A DNA stretch of 64,000 bases from Apostichopus japonicus (GCF_037975245.1 NC_092562.1:18878054-18942053), one strand, 5' to 3'; counted from the first letter of the stretch, positions 43,776-55,618 are shown. Program-made: numbers and translations. The notes: generated by a model not told the origin, from the sequence alone.

Positions 43776-46700
43776 CAGCCCAAGGAACCGCTCATGGCGA
43801 CCCTTGACGCCCTGTCTTGATTCAACCCATATATTTATACACTTGTATTGTGTGTAGGGCTGTCATCACACATTTTACTTGTTCTCAAAGAAAGACCCAT
43901 CATCTTAAATACCGGGATAGAAACTTCAGGACATTTCCACTCTAAATTCACCTCAGAAAAATTGTGTCAGAGTTACGATGCTTTGAAATCACAAGCGAGC
44001 AAAAAATATTGATGCAAATGGGAGTTGTTAAGAAATGAACCGGGTAAACTCACTTTGATTTGTTTATCCGTAGCACAGGTACAGAGCCCTCCCAGATTAT
44101 GAACCACACCGGTCAGTTTGCCACTGTGCCCCGAGTCATAAGTCTGGAGGAAGAGAAATTTCAAACATGTAATCAGCTTTTAAGGTTGTTACTACACCAC
44201 TCACAAGCCGAATGGTTTGTAACTTACACTGCACGTTGGGTAACCACCCAATTTAGTTTAAGCTCATTTAGATATTACATTTCAGATGGGAAGACAGTGA
44301 ATTTCTCCTAGTTGAAATACCCCCCTCGCCCCTTCCCCCTACCCCCTCACTTTGGCTAGCCAATGGTTCAAATGCACGACCTCCTCCCAGATGCAAGGTT
44401 CAATTGCTTCAAACTCCACCTCCTTTTATCTACTGAGTCACTAGACCCGTAGCACTGGCAGTTACAGACAGATGAGGATTCAAACTACTCACCTTCACGA
44501 CATCAAAGAGACCGTCATTTGGATACGTCACCTTCAGCTGTCCACTCTTGTGGCCGGTCCACAATTGGTTATAACCATAGGAGAGAGACATTGGAAAACT
44601 TTTGAACTGTTCAATTAAAAAGAGAGGGGGAAAAACATGACTTTAAATAAATATTTGAATTTTTGTGTGAGAAACAGTCAACGTTGGAAAAAGAAAATAA
44701 TTGAGTAACAGGCTAACAGTACAGTTTGGCTGTCACATTGGTGAGAATTTGATAAATTGCATGGTAAAGGCTCATTGGTCGACAGAAGCAACTAGTTAGC
44801 TCCTCAGAAGCAACATTTTAATCAACAAGGACACTACTTTGCTCAAGCATTATAAAGCTGAGGCAAGACAAAAAACAAACTTAAAACATTTTATATAGTT
44901 ATAACTAATGAATCTTTCTTAGATTTAAAATTAATGTGTAAAAATGTTGTATTACCATTGATTGCCCGCCCAATACTTTTTTTTAAGTTTAATACTTGTA
45001 TACTATAGTTAGCTATTGTTATATCCCAGCATGCCCTTTGCACTTTCAATCAGTGCTTACCCGATGTTCAATCAACACTTTGTCAGCTCTGCGGTCGAAT
45101 ACTTTGAGAGACTGGTCTTCACTTCCCGAGATCATGTACTTGTCGTCTGCTGCCAGGCAGAGGACAGGGCCGCGATGTAGAAACCACTTGGTGACGCTTC
45201 TACAGCTATCTGTTGGTAGCGACAAAGACAGTAATAGCATATAGTAAAACCAAAATAAAATAAAACTGTTAGCAAACTGCTTATCCACTAAAGAGCCTGC
45301 GTAGGAGATGGAGAGAAGAAAGAAAGAAACCAACAGGGGAAGAGGAGAGGTAGGAGATACTAAATTTTCTTCTGTTCCCCCTCCTTCTCCCCTTGTCACC
45401 CCCCCCCCCCCCTTTCGCTCCTCTTCTCATAGCTCTCTTCCACCCTTTTTTCTCCACACCTTTCTGTCTGTCCTTCTCCAGTTTATTCCCTACCACCTTC
45501 CCTTAATCCTCTCTTTGTCCCTCCATTGTTTATCTCCTACCTCTCCTCTTGCTCTGTTGGTTTCTTTCTTTCTTCTCTCCATCCCTTGTCTACTAATCCC
45601 CTTACATCTATCTCTTTGTGTTCACCATGCTCATTAACCTGCCTGTTTTCTGTGCATGTTTTTGTCCCTTCTGTTACTGTTACTTGTCATTTAGCCTCTG
45701 AAGAAAGATCCTGCTAGGATCGAAACGTAAGGCCAACTTACTTTTACACATATAGTAAAACAACAGAACTGCATGGCAAAAGTGAGGGAGGGAGCATGGG
45801 AGGGAGGGAGTGAGCAGGGGAGGGAGGGAGTGAGCAGGGGAGGGAGGGAGTGAGCAGGGGAGGGAGGGAGTGAGCAGGGGAGGGAGGGAGTGAGCAGGGG
45901 AGGGAGGGAGTGAGCAGGGGAGGGAGGGAGTGAGCAGGGGAGGGAGGGAGTGAGCAGGGGAGGGAGGGAGTGAGCAGGGGAGGGAGGGAGTGAGCAGGGG
46001 AGGGAGGGAGTGAGCAGGGGAGGGAGGGAGTGAGCAGGGGAGGGAGTGAGCAGGGGAGGGAGGGAGTGAGCAGGGGAGGGAGGGAGTGAGCAGGGGAGGG
46101 AGGTGCTATAGTTCAGAAGTGAAGGCTCTATACAGATATTGATAATGATTCAACAGACTGACACTGCACAAGAAAAATCAACATGAAATTTGTTAATCGT
46201 TTGCGATATTCTCTCTGCGAGCAGTCTCACCCCTTGGATCATATGCATAGATCCTTTTATCATACGAGCCGGCGATGATGAGGTCGTCAAGAAAGACAGA
46301 ACAGAGGAAAGCAGATGGCCCCCTGATGAAGACGAACGAGAGAGACAAAGATGGAGAATTAAAACTTGTCATATTTATAGACAAAACCTATTCCTCAATA
46401 ATTTACTTAATATCTCTTAAAAACACTTAAAAGAACAAATCAACAAATCTGTATCATAGCGCTATGGAATGTGGTAACCAGCTGCGAGATTATTATCGAG
46501 AGTGTAAAATATATGACTGTTCAAAGATCAACAAAAATGATTGGCTAATCAAATTTGATAAGTTATAAAAGATGTGAATACCAAAGAGTCAGTAGAGTTG
46601 AAACCATTTGGGTAACCCTTGTCCTTCTGGCCCCACCCCCGCCTCCACCCCCGACATTCCCCCCTTTCTGTTTTAGTTACAGTGAAATTGGTTCTTGCTG

Positions 46701-49627
46701 GAAAATATGATGCCGATATCGACGTTGTGACCAGAAAACTGAGCAAGAAAACAGTACCCAGAACATGTGGAGCAGTAAAACTCAGTTAGTAGAGAGGATA
46801 GAACTTGTCGACCTGAGGGCGCTGGTAACATCTACACTATTTATAGAAGTTGTCTTTATCCTTTAAAGAAAGTAAGAAAGCAAAAAACATAATCCTCACT
46901 TGAGCTTATGGAGTTCCGTTAATTCGGTATTTATGTCCCAGATCTTGAGGTAGCAATCCCAGGAGGATGAGCAGAGTTTGTTTCCATTGGATGATATGTG
47001 CCATATCCAACCCTAGAATAGAACCAGAAAGCCAACAGGTTTTAGTGAGTTCCTCGCCAGATTTTATAGGAGAACCTTCAATGGGTAGATGCACGCATGA
47101 TTTTCAACTTTCGTTGATTTGCTACGAGCAAGGATACGAGCACTGATAAAGAACCTACATGTATCAAAATACAAAGTGCATCCAGATTTTATATTTTAGT
47201 GACCATATTTAGAAGGTTTGGGCCCATTATTGACCTCATATGACCTCAGAAAGGGGGTTCTACGTACATAACAAACCTGCAGTTCTTGAAGTTTGATTTC
47301 AGAAAACTGCTGCTATGGAGCTCACTAGATGGACTGCTTGTTATTAACCTAATTAGTCCAGTAATTTAGATTAATGAGCCTCAGATGTTAAACAGGTAAA
47401 TTTGTTTCTAAAGACCTGAAAAAGGATATTACAATGCAATCTGCACTGTTGATAGTTCTTTCATGACTGTCTGCACGGCCATAAAAAAAAATATAAAAAA
47501 AAGTGCTCAAAAAAACTACACTCTAGCAAATCATGATTTGATTGTCACACCTTATGAGCTATTGCAGAAGCAACTTTAGATGCATTGATGGACTCCTCCC
47601 GGTTTTCTGCATCAAGCTTGGCCAGGTCCCACATCTGGATGGAACGGTCCCTGGAGCCGGAATAACAATACCTTCCACCCTGTAAAGAGCGATACGGAAA
47701 AGACATGGCTTCTGAAGCTGATCAAACTTTTATCAAGTACAGGTGCAAATATTACATTATCAATAATCCAATACTTAAATCAGACTTCATCACAGTTAAT
47801 AGAAAACCAGCAACTTCAAAAACATTCATGTGCATATTTTGAGCAATGTATTGGCTATTCTGAACATAAAGCAATTTTGTCGGTTGCCAAAGAAAATGAT
47901 TGCCTGCATTCCAAACCAGTAGCACAAAAAAAAAACCACAGCATGTCACATGCGCTTCATTTATTGGACTTTAAGTCAAATGTAAATTATGAGACCATCT
48001 CTTTATACAGTCCCTGTGCGACAGAACTGGGGAACCTGTCTGCATTGAAAACCAAAGCGTACACCTAGGAATATGTATCTCAGCAATGGAGGCTCTACGT
48101 TATTTATTACAAAATTGATCACCCACATATATGATAGACCCCATTTAGTCAATCAAACCCCTTCAACTGACCTAATTATAAAGGTCAATATATGCCAAAA
48201 GAAATTGATGTAATTTTTGTAAATGTTGTTATTGTGCTTCCTGGATTGCAAGTTCTGCTTTTTTCCCAATGTTGTAAATGGTTTTGCATTTTGAAATTCT
48301 ATTTACGGTCAACAGAAATTCAAAACATTAAGAACACATTCAAAGATCATACAGGCAAAGTCAAACAGGCCAACAGCAAGATATTTTCATGTCATTGTAA
48401 CTCGGGATGGCATGTATATGCAGTGATTACTGGCACAATGTTCCCTTCTTTTTGATCAGGTAACATTCGTTTTACGTGCCTACTGTATTTCTCCACAACT
48501 TTGATTACAATTAGTTCTCACCTCTGTTAAATGTACACAATCCACAGCTGCATAATGAGCTTCAGTCAAGGTGAAATGTTCTACAGTTTCTGTGTTGGTC
48601 CATAGATTGTGAAATTCTTCCCTCTGAATGCATGCTAATGGCCAGTCTAGATCTTCATCCTCTGTGAAAAGAAGGAGAAGAAAAGAATATGAAAACTTAA
48701 AGAAATTACAACATCTCTTAAAGGAAACAATAAACACTGCAGAGTTCGAGGGTTTCGGAAATTGGGGAAGTTGCAAAATATCTAATACCGACTCAGAATT
48801 AACGCACTTCATAGTCATGAATATTCACGAATTCAGTATTTATCCAAAAAGAAAGGCCAAAGCTATTGCACAGTTGTATGAGCTCTTGGGGAAGAAAGAA
48901 AAACATTAAGAGTTTTCGACAGAGCTCATTCATACAGGTTTCAATATGAATGAGCTCTGTCGAAAACTCTTAATGTTTTTTGTTAAAACATTTAGTCAAA
49001 TCTAGATACTGTATTCCCATATTGTCAGAGTGCCTGGTCGAAAATTAATTATTAAATGCCTCAGTGAGGTCGAAAAGTGATGACGGTGACATGCAAGGTG
49101 CTGTACAGTCAATATTCAACAAAGGTTTATCCAATTTTGGGGTGTGGTCGTTTAACAGTGTTTATTCTCAGTCCATACTGTCCATAATATTCACCAAAAA
49201 AATAAAACCTGCCAAGTAGTAGATGAATTTTTCCTAGTCTCTTACCAGGAAATACTGGGTAACTTTTCTCTGATAGCTTCACAACCCTTAACCTCCATGT
49301 GGTGGTATCCTTCAAAAGGTGATAGAATGTTTTACAAACCAGGCTCAAACGGGTCAATACAAATCTTGCGTCTAGATATCCCAGTATGCAATGCACTATT
49401 TCTGGTGGTAGGTTGCTGAGCTGTCCTAGGTCGTACTCAAAACTTTCATAGTCGCTATGGTCGGACGAGCTGTTCAGATCCGAACATGTGGATACATCCT
49501 TAGAATTGTTGAGATCAATTCCCGCCGTTTTAGACGTAATCGGAGATAGGGAGTCACCAACCGAGGGTTCAGGAAGTTCAGAGGATGGGGATTTGTCGGT
49601 TGTTGCCATTTTCCCAGCTTCCTCCAT
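42850..49627 (-). CDS. FBXW9: F-box/WD repeat-containing protein 9
   Basis: Nine exons in transcript order (49627-49246, 48661-48522, 47679-47551, 47012-46900, 46322-46231, 45209-45061, 44606-44493, 44143-44054, 43002-42850) total 1362 nt, 453 aa, the usual FBXW9 length. Residues 1-68 are an acidic, Ser-rich leader. Residues 70-115 are an F-box (LSNLPPEIVHCILGYLDA and on). Then follow the FBXW9-type DWPLAC and HYAAVDCV blocks and WD repeats with ends SGSRDRSIQMWD, SSSWDCYLKIWD, AGSYDKRIYAYD, SGSEDQSLKVFD and a final SAGGDVSIGIW. By family it is a substrate adaptor: the F-box binds SKP1 in an SCF ubiquitin ligase and the propeller binds substrates, which are not known. All joins keep frame. 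Confidence 0.95.
43003..44053. other. FBXW9 intron 8
   Basis: About 1 kb. A homopolymer T/A tract (43748-43772) and a GGGGAGGGGGGAGGGGG stretch near 43613-43630 are present. No exon or mobile element is seen. Confidence 0.65.
44054..44143 (-). CDS. FBXW9: FBXW9 exon 8
   Basis: The acceptor is CTTCCTCCAG and the donor GTGAGTTT; symmetric phase 0. It encodes YDSGHSGKLTGVVHNLGGL and CTCATDKQIK. Confidence 0.9.
44493..44606 (-). CDS. FBXW9: FBXW9 exon 7
   Basis: The acceptor is AATTGAACAG and the donor GTGAGTAG; symmetric phase 0. It encodes SFPMSLSYGYNQLWTGHKSG, a degenerate propeller blade. Confidence 0.9.
44607..45060. other. FBXW9 intron 6
   Basis: AT-rich intron of about 450 bases, nothing recognised. 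Confidence 0.65.
45061..45209 (-). CDS. FBXW9: FBXW9 exon 6 (WD repeat)
   Basis: The acceptor is TACCAACAG and the donor GTAAGCAC; phase 1 to 0. It encodes HRGPVLCLAADDKYMISGSE and DQSLKVFDRRA. Confidence 0.92.
45251..45748. mobile_element. 498-bp insertion with 13-bp target duplication
   Basis: CATATAGTAAAAC occurs exactly at 45238-45250 and 45749-45761, flanking the segment. Inside, arms at 45306-45358 and 45534-45586 are near-perfect inverted repeats, separated by a pyrimidine-rich loop with a C14 run. One end has GATCCTGCTAGGATCGAAACG. A 13-bp duplication suggests retroposition rather than cut-and-paste. The family is unknown. It lies in FBXW9 intron 5. Confidence 0.7.
45783..46105. repeat. 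20-bp G-rich minisatellite, about 16 copies
   Basis: Head-to-tail copies of AGGGAGGGAGTGAGCAGGGG are almost without variation. One copy near 46041 is shortened by 4 bp, and the first copy is variant (GCATGGG). The repeated GGG runs could form G-quadruplexes on the plus strand, the template strand for FBXW9. It lies in FBXW9 intron 5, right after the 498-bp insertion. Confidence 0.95.
46231..46322 (-). CDS. FBXW9: FBXW9 exon 5 (WD repeat)
   Basis: The acceptor is TCTTCATCAG and the donor GTGAGACT; phase 2 to 1. It encodes GPSAFLCSVFLDDLIIAGSY and DKRIYAYDPR. Confidence 0.9.
46323..46899. other. FBXW9 intron 4
   Basis: About 580 bases, with a C-rich stretch at 46629-46664. No exon or repeat is recognised. 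Confidence 0.65.
46900..47012 (-). CDS. FBXW9: FBXW9 exon 4 (WD repeat)
   Basis: The acceptor is CTATTCTAG and the donor GTGAGGAT; phase 0 to 2. It encodes GWIWHISSNGNKLCSSSWD and on to KIWDINTEL. Confidence 0.92.
47013..47550. other. FBXW9 intron 3
   Basis: About 540 bases of AT-rich intron, nothing recognised. Confidence 0.65.
47551..47679 (-). CDS. FBXW9: FBXW9 exon 3 (WD repeat)
   Basis: The acceptor is CTTTACAG and the donor GTGTGACA; symmetric phase 0. It encodes GGRYCYSGSRDRSIQMWDL and a charged loop. Confidence 0.92.
47680..48521. other. FBXW9 intron 2
   Basis: About 840 bases of AT-rich intron. Short reading frames here are chance. Confidence 0.65.
48522..48661 (-). CDS. FBXW9: FBXW9 exon 2
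   Basis: The acceptor is TTTTCACAG and the donor GTGAGAAC; phase 1 to 0. It encodes DEDLDWPLACIQREEF and VEHFTLTEAHYAAVDCVHL, which links the F-box to the propeller. Confidence 0.92.
48899..48980. repeat. 82-bp hairpin, 36-bp perfect arms
   Basis: Arms 48899-48934 and 48945-48980 are exact inverse complements (inner part GAGTTTTCGACAGAGCTC), with a 10-base loop CAGGTTTCAA. It lies in FBXW9 intron 1. Transcribed, it would fold into a perfect stem. It may be the remnant of an inverted-repeat element. Confidence 0.95.
49246..49627 (-). CDS. FBXW9: FBXW9 exon 1 (F-box)
   Basis: It begins MEEAGKMATTDK; Met7 is an alternative start. It encodes the F-box and ends YPVFP at donor GTAAGAGA, phase 1. 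An acceptor-like TTTTGTCTTTCAG upstream (ending near 49817) hints at a spliced 5' UTR, possibly joined to a donor GTGAGTGG near 51107. Confidence 0.93.
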
Positions 49628-51562
49628 GTTTTAAAAATGAAAAAGTTGTCAAGCCTTCTTAGAAGTTGGTTTTTGTTGAGTGCAGTCTGTTTTTCATAGG
49701 CACCATAAGCAATAATTTTTGTATTCCATATGCAGTGTCGCTATGTTGACCTGCTGTATCAGTGTATTGGTCAGATGTCACAGGTTGGGTAACTTTACCA
49801 TCCCTCTTCCTCTACTGAATTTCAACTCTGAAAGACAAAACAAAAATTCATAGAAGAGCTCCAATCTTTGATTTGGGTTTAAAGGGTGTGAAGACTCGCG
49901 CAAAAAGAAACGTCTAATGCCCGTAATTTGACCTAGTTTCGAATGATGTGTTACAGAAGTGTTAGACACCACCATCGATCCCAGAAAATACACACACACA
50001 GCTTGCTACCATCCGTAATTAGACACAAGTGTACAGTCAGTACATACAGCTGCGGTCAATACCCACAGCACAGTGTACAAACAATACAGCGATGGACATC
50101 TCAGGTCCAGCTAAAGATATCAAGGTACCATTTTGTAGCGACACGAACAAAACGTCACTTGCAAGAAACGGAAAGTTAACTTTTTCAGATGGCCGCACGC
50201 GGTTTTGGGCGAGTCTTCAATGCCTTTAAATTTTGTGTGATTTTCAGGCCTCCAAATTTGGGCTAAATATTTACTGGCAACAATGCCAGTGGATTTAATC
50301 ACTTGCCGGAAGAGAAACGAGGAATTGGACAATTTCTGCTAGTAGACTTGATAAGTTGGTTAACATATCGAGTCAAAGATCAAAGTCATAAATCATAATG
50401 AAATTCTAGGCCTGATATTAACCAAAAACATGTAATATTCACACATAATGGGATAACCCTCAACCCTTCAATACAACTAAGAGATTCATGTGGTAATAAT
50501 AATTCTATTTAGTATTCCAAATGACAGAATTATCTAATACTGTTAAATCCAAGAAAGATTTTTTTTTAATTTAATGCAATGTTTTTGTTTCACTTGCAAA
50601 CCATTTGAGCATATTTTATCATTGTGTAATTTTGGTGGAAGAAATTAGCCTACAGGTAGGTCTATTTTCAAATGACACTGTCAGCTGGAATTTTTATGAT
50701 ATACTTGTTACCTAGGCCTATCCTTACATCATCGTTTCCCTAGGTTACATAATTTTGCAAGATGATTTCTTTTTGACTGAATATTGTGGAAATCACACCT
50801 ACTATGCGTTACAATGGTATTCCCTGCAGTCCCTGCATACATACTGTACCTGTATACTACATACCATCCAATTGTAGTATGATAGATAATACTAGTATTA
50901 CTAGCCTAGTAATAACTAATTCTAAGAAAGGCTTGACGACTAGATATAGGATTAGGAGACGACCAGCTAAGGCTAGGGTAAGGCCTCTACAGTCTTAGTC
51001 TCTTACACTAGAGAAGCCTTACGTTAGGCAGTTTCCAAAATCAAAATATCTAGACCAAATTCGTATTCGATGATGCATATCAAATTTGCCTACCACTCAC
51101 CTTGAATTACGATAGCTTGCTATATCTTCACAATCACCAGCTGATGATGTCCGTGCAGCGAAAGAGTTGTTTACTTGGACAGTTTGATCAGACCGCCAAC
51201 ACAAAGCTAAAAAATAATATGTAATATTGACCAGATACCTATATATATAAACTGTTGGATTATATCGGTCAGAATTTTCAAGAAATGTCATTATGTCGTA
51301 ACCAATCTGTGTGTCAATTAAACTTCTTTCATCGCTTTAGCAAACCCTCCCTTTCCTTTTCTCAAAGTTCCATCGCTTGAGATATATGGGAGATATTATT
51401 TGGACGGCCTTGCATTTGGCTAGCATTCTGCTAGTCTGGTCAGTCCATAAACCATCTAATTGCAGGGCGTCATATGCTATATTTAGTAACGAATATGATT
51501 CATAACTGACACGCTGTTTCAATTTTCGTGGAGGTTTACCAGGGTTGACTCTACTGTCATAT

Positions 51563-51590
51563 CAGGGAGTTGTTATGGAACAACTCCCTG
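51563..51590. repeat. CAGGGAGTTGTT hairpin, copy 1
   Basis: The 12-bp arms CAGGGAGTTGTT and AACAACTCCCTG flank an ATGG loop. The same hairpin with 14-bp arms recurs at 55920-55950. Confidence 0.9.
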
Positions 51591-52323
51591 GTCATAAACT
51601 GTCAGAAGAAAAAAAACGGGGGCAGTAACTCCAGAAAGGGAATTAACTCCTCTGATCAAACATGTCATATGTCCAATACCAATGCAAGCACATATATATT
51701 ATAGGCCTACTCCGAAATTTGTATTAAATACTTTTATCTGCCACATGTCCGATACCAAATAAGAGAAAATACTATTACTACGAACTGTTATAAATAAGTT
51801 TTATTTGCCAGATATCCGGTACCAAATAAAAGAAAAGGCTATTACACCAATATTGTATAAATTACAAACAGAACAACCAACACCAAAGTTAAAAACAACT
51901 CTCTCTTAGTAGTGGAATATGCCAACCAGGTATGAGAGAGTCGTTAATTCCTGGCCCAGTTATAATGGGATATTCCGGTTGCTGAAGTTCATTGTTTGTC
52001 ACATTTTGGGGGAATTTCCTGCATCTTCAGGTCACTACAACATCCTATAATAATGACATATGTTAAATGCATCTGGCAACGGCAGATAAGTGGAGGGGCT
52101 CTGTCATGATGACATCACAGACTCGCCTATGCTAGATATAATCCACTGTCTGGGGTAAGGTATAGTTTATAAATACATTCAAACAACCAAATATTGGGAA
52201 TCGAAGCACGTTAGCTTCCAACTACTAAGATTGCAGGTAGTGTATACCTCGTCCATATACAATACAGTGTGTTATCATTCATACCGGAATGACATTGTAG
52301 GACGGATCGTTGTGTGTTCTGGA

Positions 52324-52575
52324 CAGTGGCAAACCTAGGATAGTTAGGGGCCCAAGCGGATCCTTCGTCACCCCGTGCAGGGGATGCCGTTCTGGGGTGG
52401 GGTCCATGGGAATTCGACCGGTGTCCCCCTCCTCTTTGATAAATTTTCGTTTATATGTAAAGTGGCTAAGATGCAAAGCAAAAAGCAAAGCTTTGAACTG
52501 ATTAGTTGTTTAGGAATGGTACACGAGGAGGACTGGACTCCCCCCCCCCCCCGGCCTCCCATTAGTACGCTACTG
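52324..52575. mobile_element. possible degraded hAT-like MITE
   Basis: The ends CAGTGGCAAACCTA and its imperfect inverse GTACGCTACTG are flanked by GTTCTGGA (52316-52323) and GTTCTGAT (52576-52583), a 6 of 8 match. A C13-14 run is near the right end, as in other repeats of this window. It is non-coding. Confidence 0.45.
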
Positions 52576-54749
52576 GTTCTGATTCAAACTACTCTTTTGA
52601 TACTATACATTGGCCCAGTTGCCAACTTGGGCGAATCTAGACGTGGAAAACCGGTTACCAGCTCCTCGAAAGGTTTCGCACCAAAAATTTAGCCACAAAA
52701 TAGAATTTCTTCAACAGAAGCATCCATCACCCTGTAAATAAAGTCATTGAAGTTGCAAGAAATGATTTTATTAGAATTGCAAAGAATATATATATAATTG
52801 TAGAAAGCTCATCTCCCTTATTCTAATAAGCCAACCGCTATCAGCCTCTTTGCAAGTAACACAAAGAGCCATCTTTAAGACATCCTGCTATACAACCAGT
52901 TTCACCTGAATGCTCCTTTTGTTTTTAAATTCATTTTTATAATCGCTGCTTTTTTGTTATCAAATTCGCTGAAGAATTACAATCTTTGTTATGATATTTC
53001 TACCGTCCTTTCAATCATTCTCTAGCCGATGTTTCCTCATTTGTTTCTTCTTTTTTAACATTACTAGCAAGGACTTCCGACCTGCTCAATTTTTATATCG
53101 ATATTAATCGCTTGAATGTATACTGCAATAAACTGAGACAGATTCAAGCAACTCCCTGATAGACGGTATACAAATACATATAGTCGGAAATTTTAGCACT
53201 GACTTCTATCGAGCCGCGCGCGGACATATAAGTTCCTTACATTTTCAAAGTTGGAGTTATACGCACCGCCGCTAGAAATTTCCGAGGGCTTCTATAGTAA
53301 TGATGTCCCAGGCCGCCTTTTCTGTGAAATCCTGGATTCTTCACTGTCTGGCAAACTCGTTTACAACATTCGTAGTGGGCTTTTTTGGGGTATTACCCAT
53401 ATCTCACATCGATATTAATGATAACTCAATACTTAATCCTTACAGAATCAAATGTCAAGTAAAAGTACCTGCTCCTGAAAAAAAATCATTATCATGATGT
53501 GTGAAATTGTCACGAAACTAAAATCAATTTTCGTGACAATAATTAGTCCACAGCTATGGTTTGCACCACAGACTTAGCAAGTTTCGGAAGTATACGAGGA
53601 GTTTGCATTACCAATTCCTCGTCTCATTTCAACACTGGTGTTACTCCTGAACACCTTAGGTGATTAACTGAGTTTACAATGAACTTGGTCATCTTGAGGG
53701 TGAACCAAATTGAAAGATATTCCTGGACCGTCACGATAATCTTCATGTCGGTTTATAATATTGATACTTCTTAAGAAATTAAGTTAATTAACAGTAATCT
53801 CCGAAATTGAGCCGTTTAATTAACACGATGTTCATATTAACATGAAGGTCACGATCAGGCTATACCACGTAATACGGTGGATGAGGTTTGCACGAGCAAC
53901 GAACGTCTCCCACAGGCAGGGGCGGACTCGGTCTTAAAACCGGCTCTGGCATTTTTCATCTAGACCGGCCCATTATTCATTGATGTGTTACTTACATAGT
54001 GATCATGCACCGTCCTGTGGGAGGGGTCTAAGGGGGTGTATCCCTCCCTATTGAGATATTTGTGAAGTTGAGGAATGCCTAGATTCAAAATGGTGCTATA
54101 TTTCTCAGTTTTGTAGGTTACAATAATCCTTTAAAAAAGACCCAAAAATAATTTTCCAGAAGCAACACTTAATTGATTAAACTGAGAAAAGTTAAAAACG
54201 TTAACAAAAATAGACAAATATATATGTTTTAGACTGGATTTTATTTAGTTTTTCAAGCATTTTGTGACAACATGAAAACTATGGAAGTGTCAAGTTTGGC
54301 CAAGATCATTTTTTTTTCCACATACATCAACATGAACACCTCAAGATGTTCGTCGACGAGTAACATTCGTCTAATTTGATAACCAAACACCCTACTGTAT
54401 GTGGGTCATTTTTATTCATACATAATCTCTCAAGAATTAGCTTCTGAGTGATATCCAAATAAACTAAAAAGATTTTAATTTTTATACTTCTTTTTCTAGA
54501 GGACGAGGTGATACATAAAATCTGTATTCTCTGCCAATCCTATGTATATGTCGGAATGCATTGGTCACCAATCTTGTATACCTTGTCATTAAAATATTAG
54601 CACGGACGGGTTGCGAATAGCACGTTCTTTTGTTACGAACTAACCGACTAACTAACATGGTGATTTCATGAGCTGATTCCTACAGTTGAAAATATATTTC
54701 TACACAGCCCGTCTGTATTTTATTAACTACTGTGAAAATGGGAAAAATA

Positions 54750-55590
54750 GAATTTCAGATATCTCGAATTCAATTTCAGATATCTGCAATAGAATTTTAG
54801 ATATCTCGAATTCAATTTCGGATATCTCGAATTCAATTACAGATATCTGAAATTTACCGATTAAATGTTAAAATGGCTTTCCATACGTGCCATTTTAACA
54901 TTTAATCGGGAATTTATGCATATGCATTTCAGATATCTCGAATTCAATTTCAGATATCTCGAATTCAATTTCAGATATCTCGAATTCAATTTCAGATATC
55001 TGAAATAGAATTTCAGATATCTCGAATGCAATTTCAGATATCTGCAATAGAATTTTAGATATCTCGAATTCAATTTCGGATATCTCGAATTCAATTACAG
55101 ATATCTGAAATTTACCGATTAAATGTTAAAATGGCTTTCCATACGTGCCATTTTAACATTTAATCGGGAATTTATGCATATGCATTTCAGATATCTCGAA
55201 TTCAATTGCAGATATCTCGAATTCAATTTCAGATATCTCGAATTAGAATTGCAGATATCTTGAATTCAATTTCAGATATCTCGAATGCAATTTCAGATAT
55301 CTCGAATTAAATTTAAGATATCTGAAATAGAATTTCAGATATCTCGAATTCAATTTCGGATATCTCGAATTGAATTTCAGATATCTCGAATTGAATTTCA
55401 GATATCTGAATTAGAATTTCAGATATCTCGAAATCTATTTTAGATATCTCGAATTCAATTTCAGATATCTCGAATTCAATTTCAGATATCTGAATTAGAA
55501 TTTCAGATATCTCGAAATCTATTTTAGATATCTCGAATTCAATTTCAGATATCTGAAAAAAAGAAACAATTTCAGATATCTAAAATTCCC
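54750..55590. repeat. 21-bp GATATC/GAATTC tandem array with higher-order unit
   Basis: About 30 copies of a 21-bp unit close to TTCAGATATCTCGAATTCAAT. Variants replace CTCGAATTC with CTGAAATAGAATT. Twice the array is interrupted by a block with TACCGATTAAATGTTAAAATGG, a 13-base loop, and its inverse complement. These blocks are about 258 bp apart (54856 and 55114), which shows a higher-order duplication. A half block ends the array near 55585-55618. Confidence 0.95.
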
Positions 55591-55618
55591 GATTAAATGT
55601 TAAAATGGCTTTCCATAC

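Larger units (their letters stand above)
49628..54740. other. intergenic between FBXW9 and TNPO1 (left part)
   Basis: No supported gene. It contains a possible FBXW9 5' UTR exon (about 51110-51200, minus), a hairpin at 51563-51590, a hAT-like MITE at 52324-52575, and a possible hAT-type left end CAGGGGCGGAC near 53936. The rest is unrecognised AT-rich DNA. Confidence 0.5.

Noticed and set aside
45281-45717. Several Ser/Leu/Pro-rich or Gly/Arg-rich frames
   Set aside because: They read through the pyrimidine-rich loop and inverted repeats of the 498-bp insertion.
54861-55094. 77-codon frame of repeated NSRYLKL units on the minus strand
   Set aside because: It is the 21-bp satellite read in one frame. 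The period is a multiple of three, so no stops arise.
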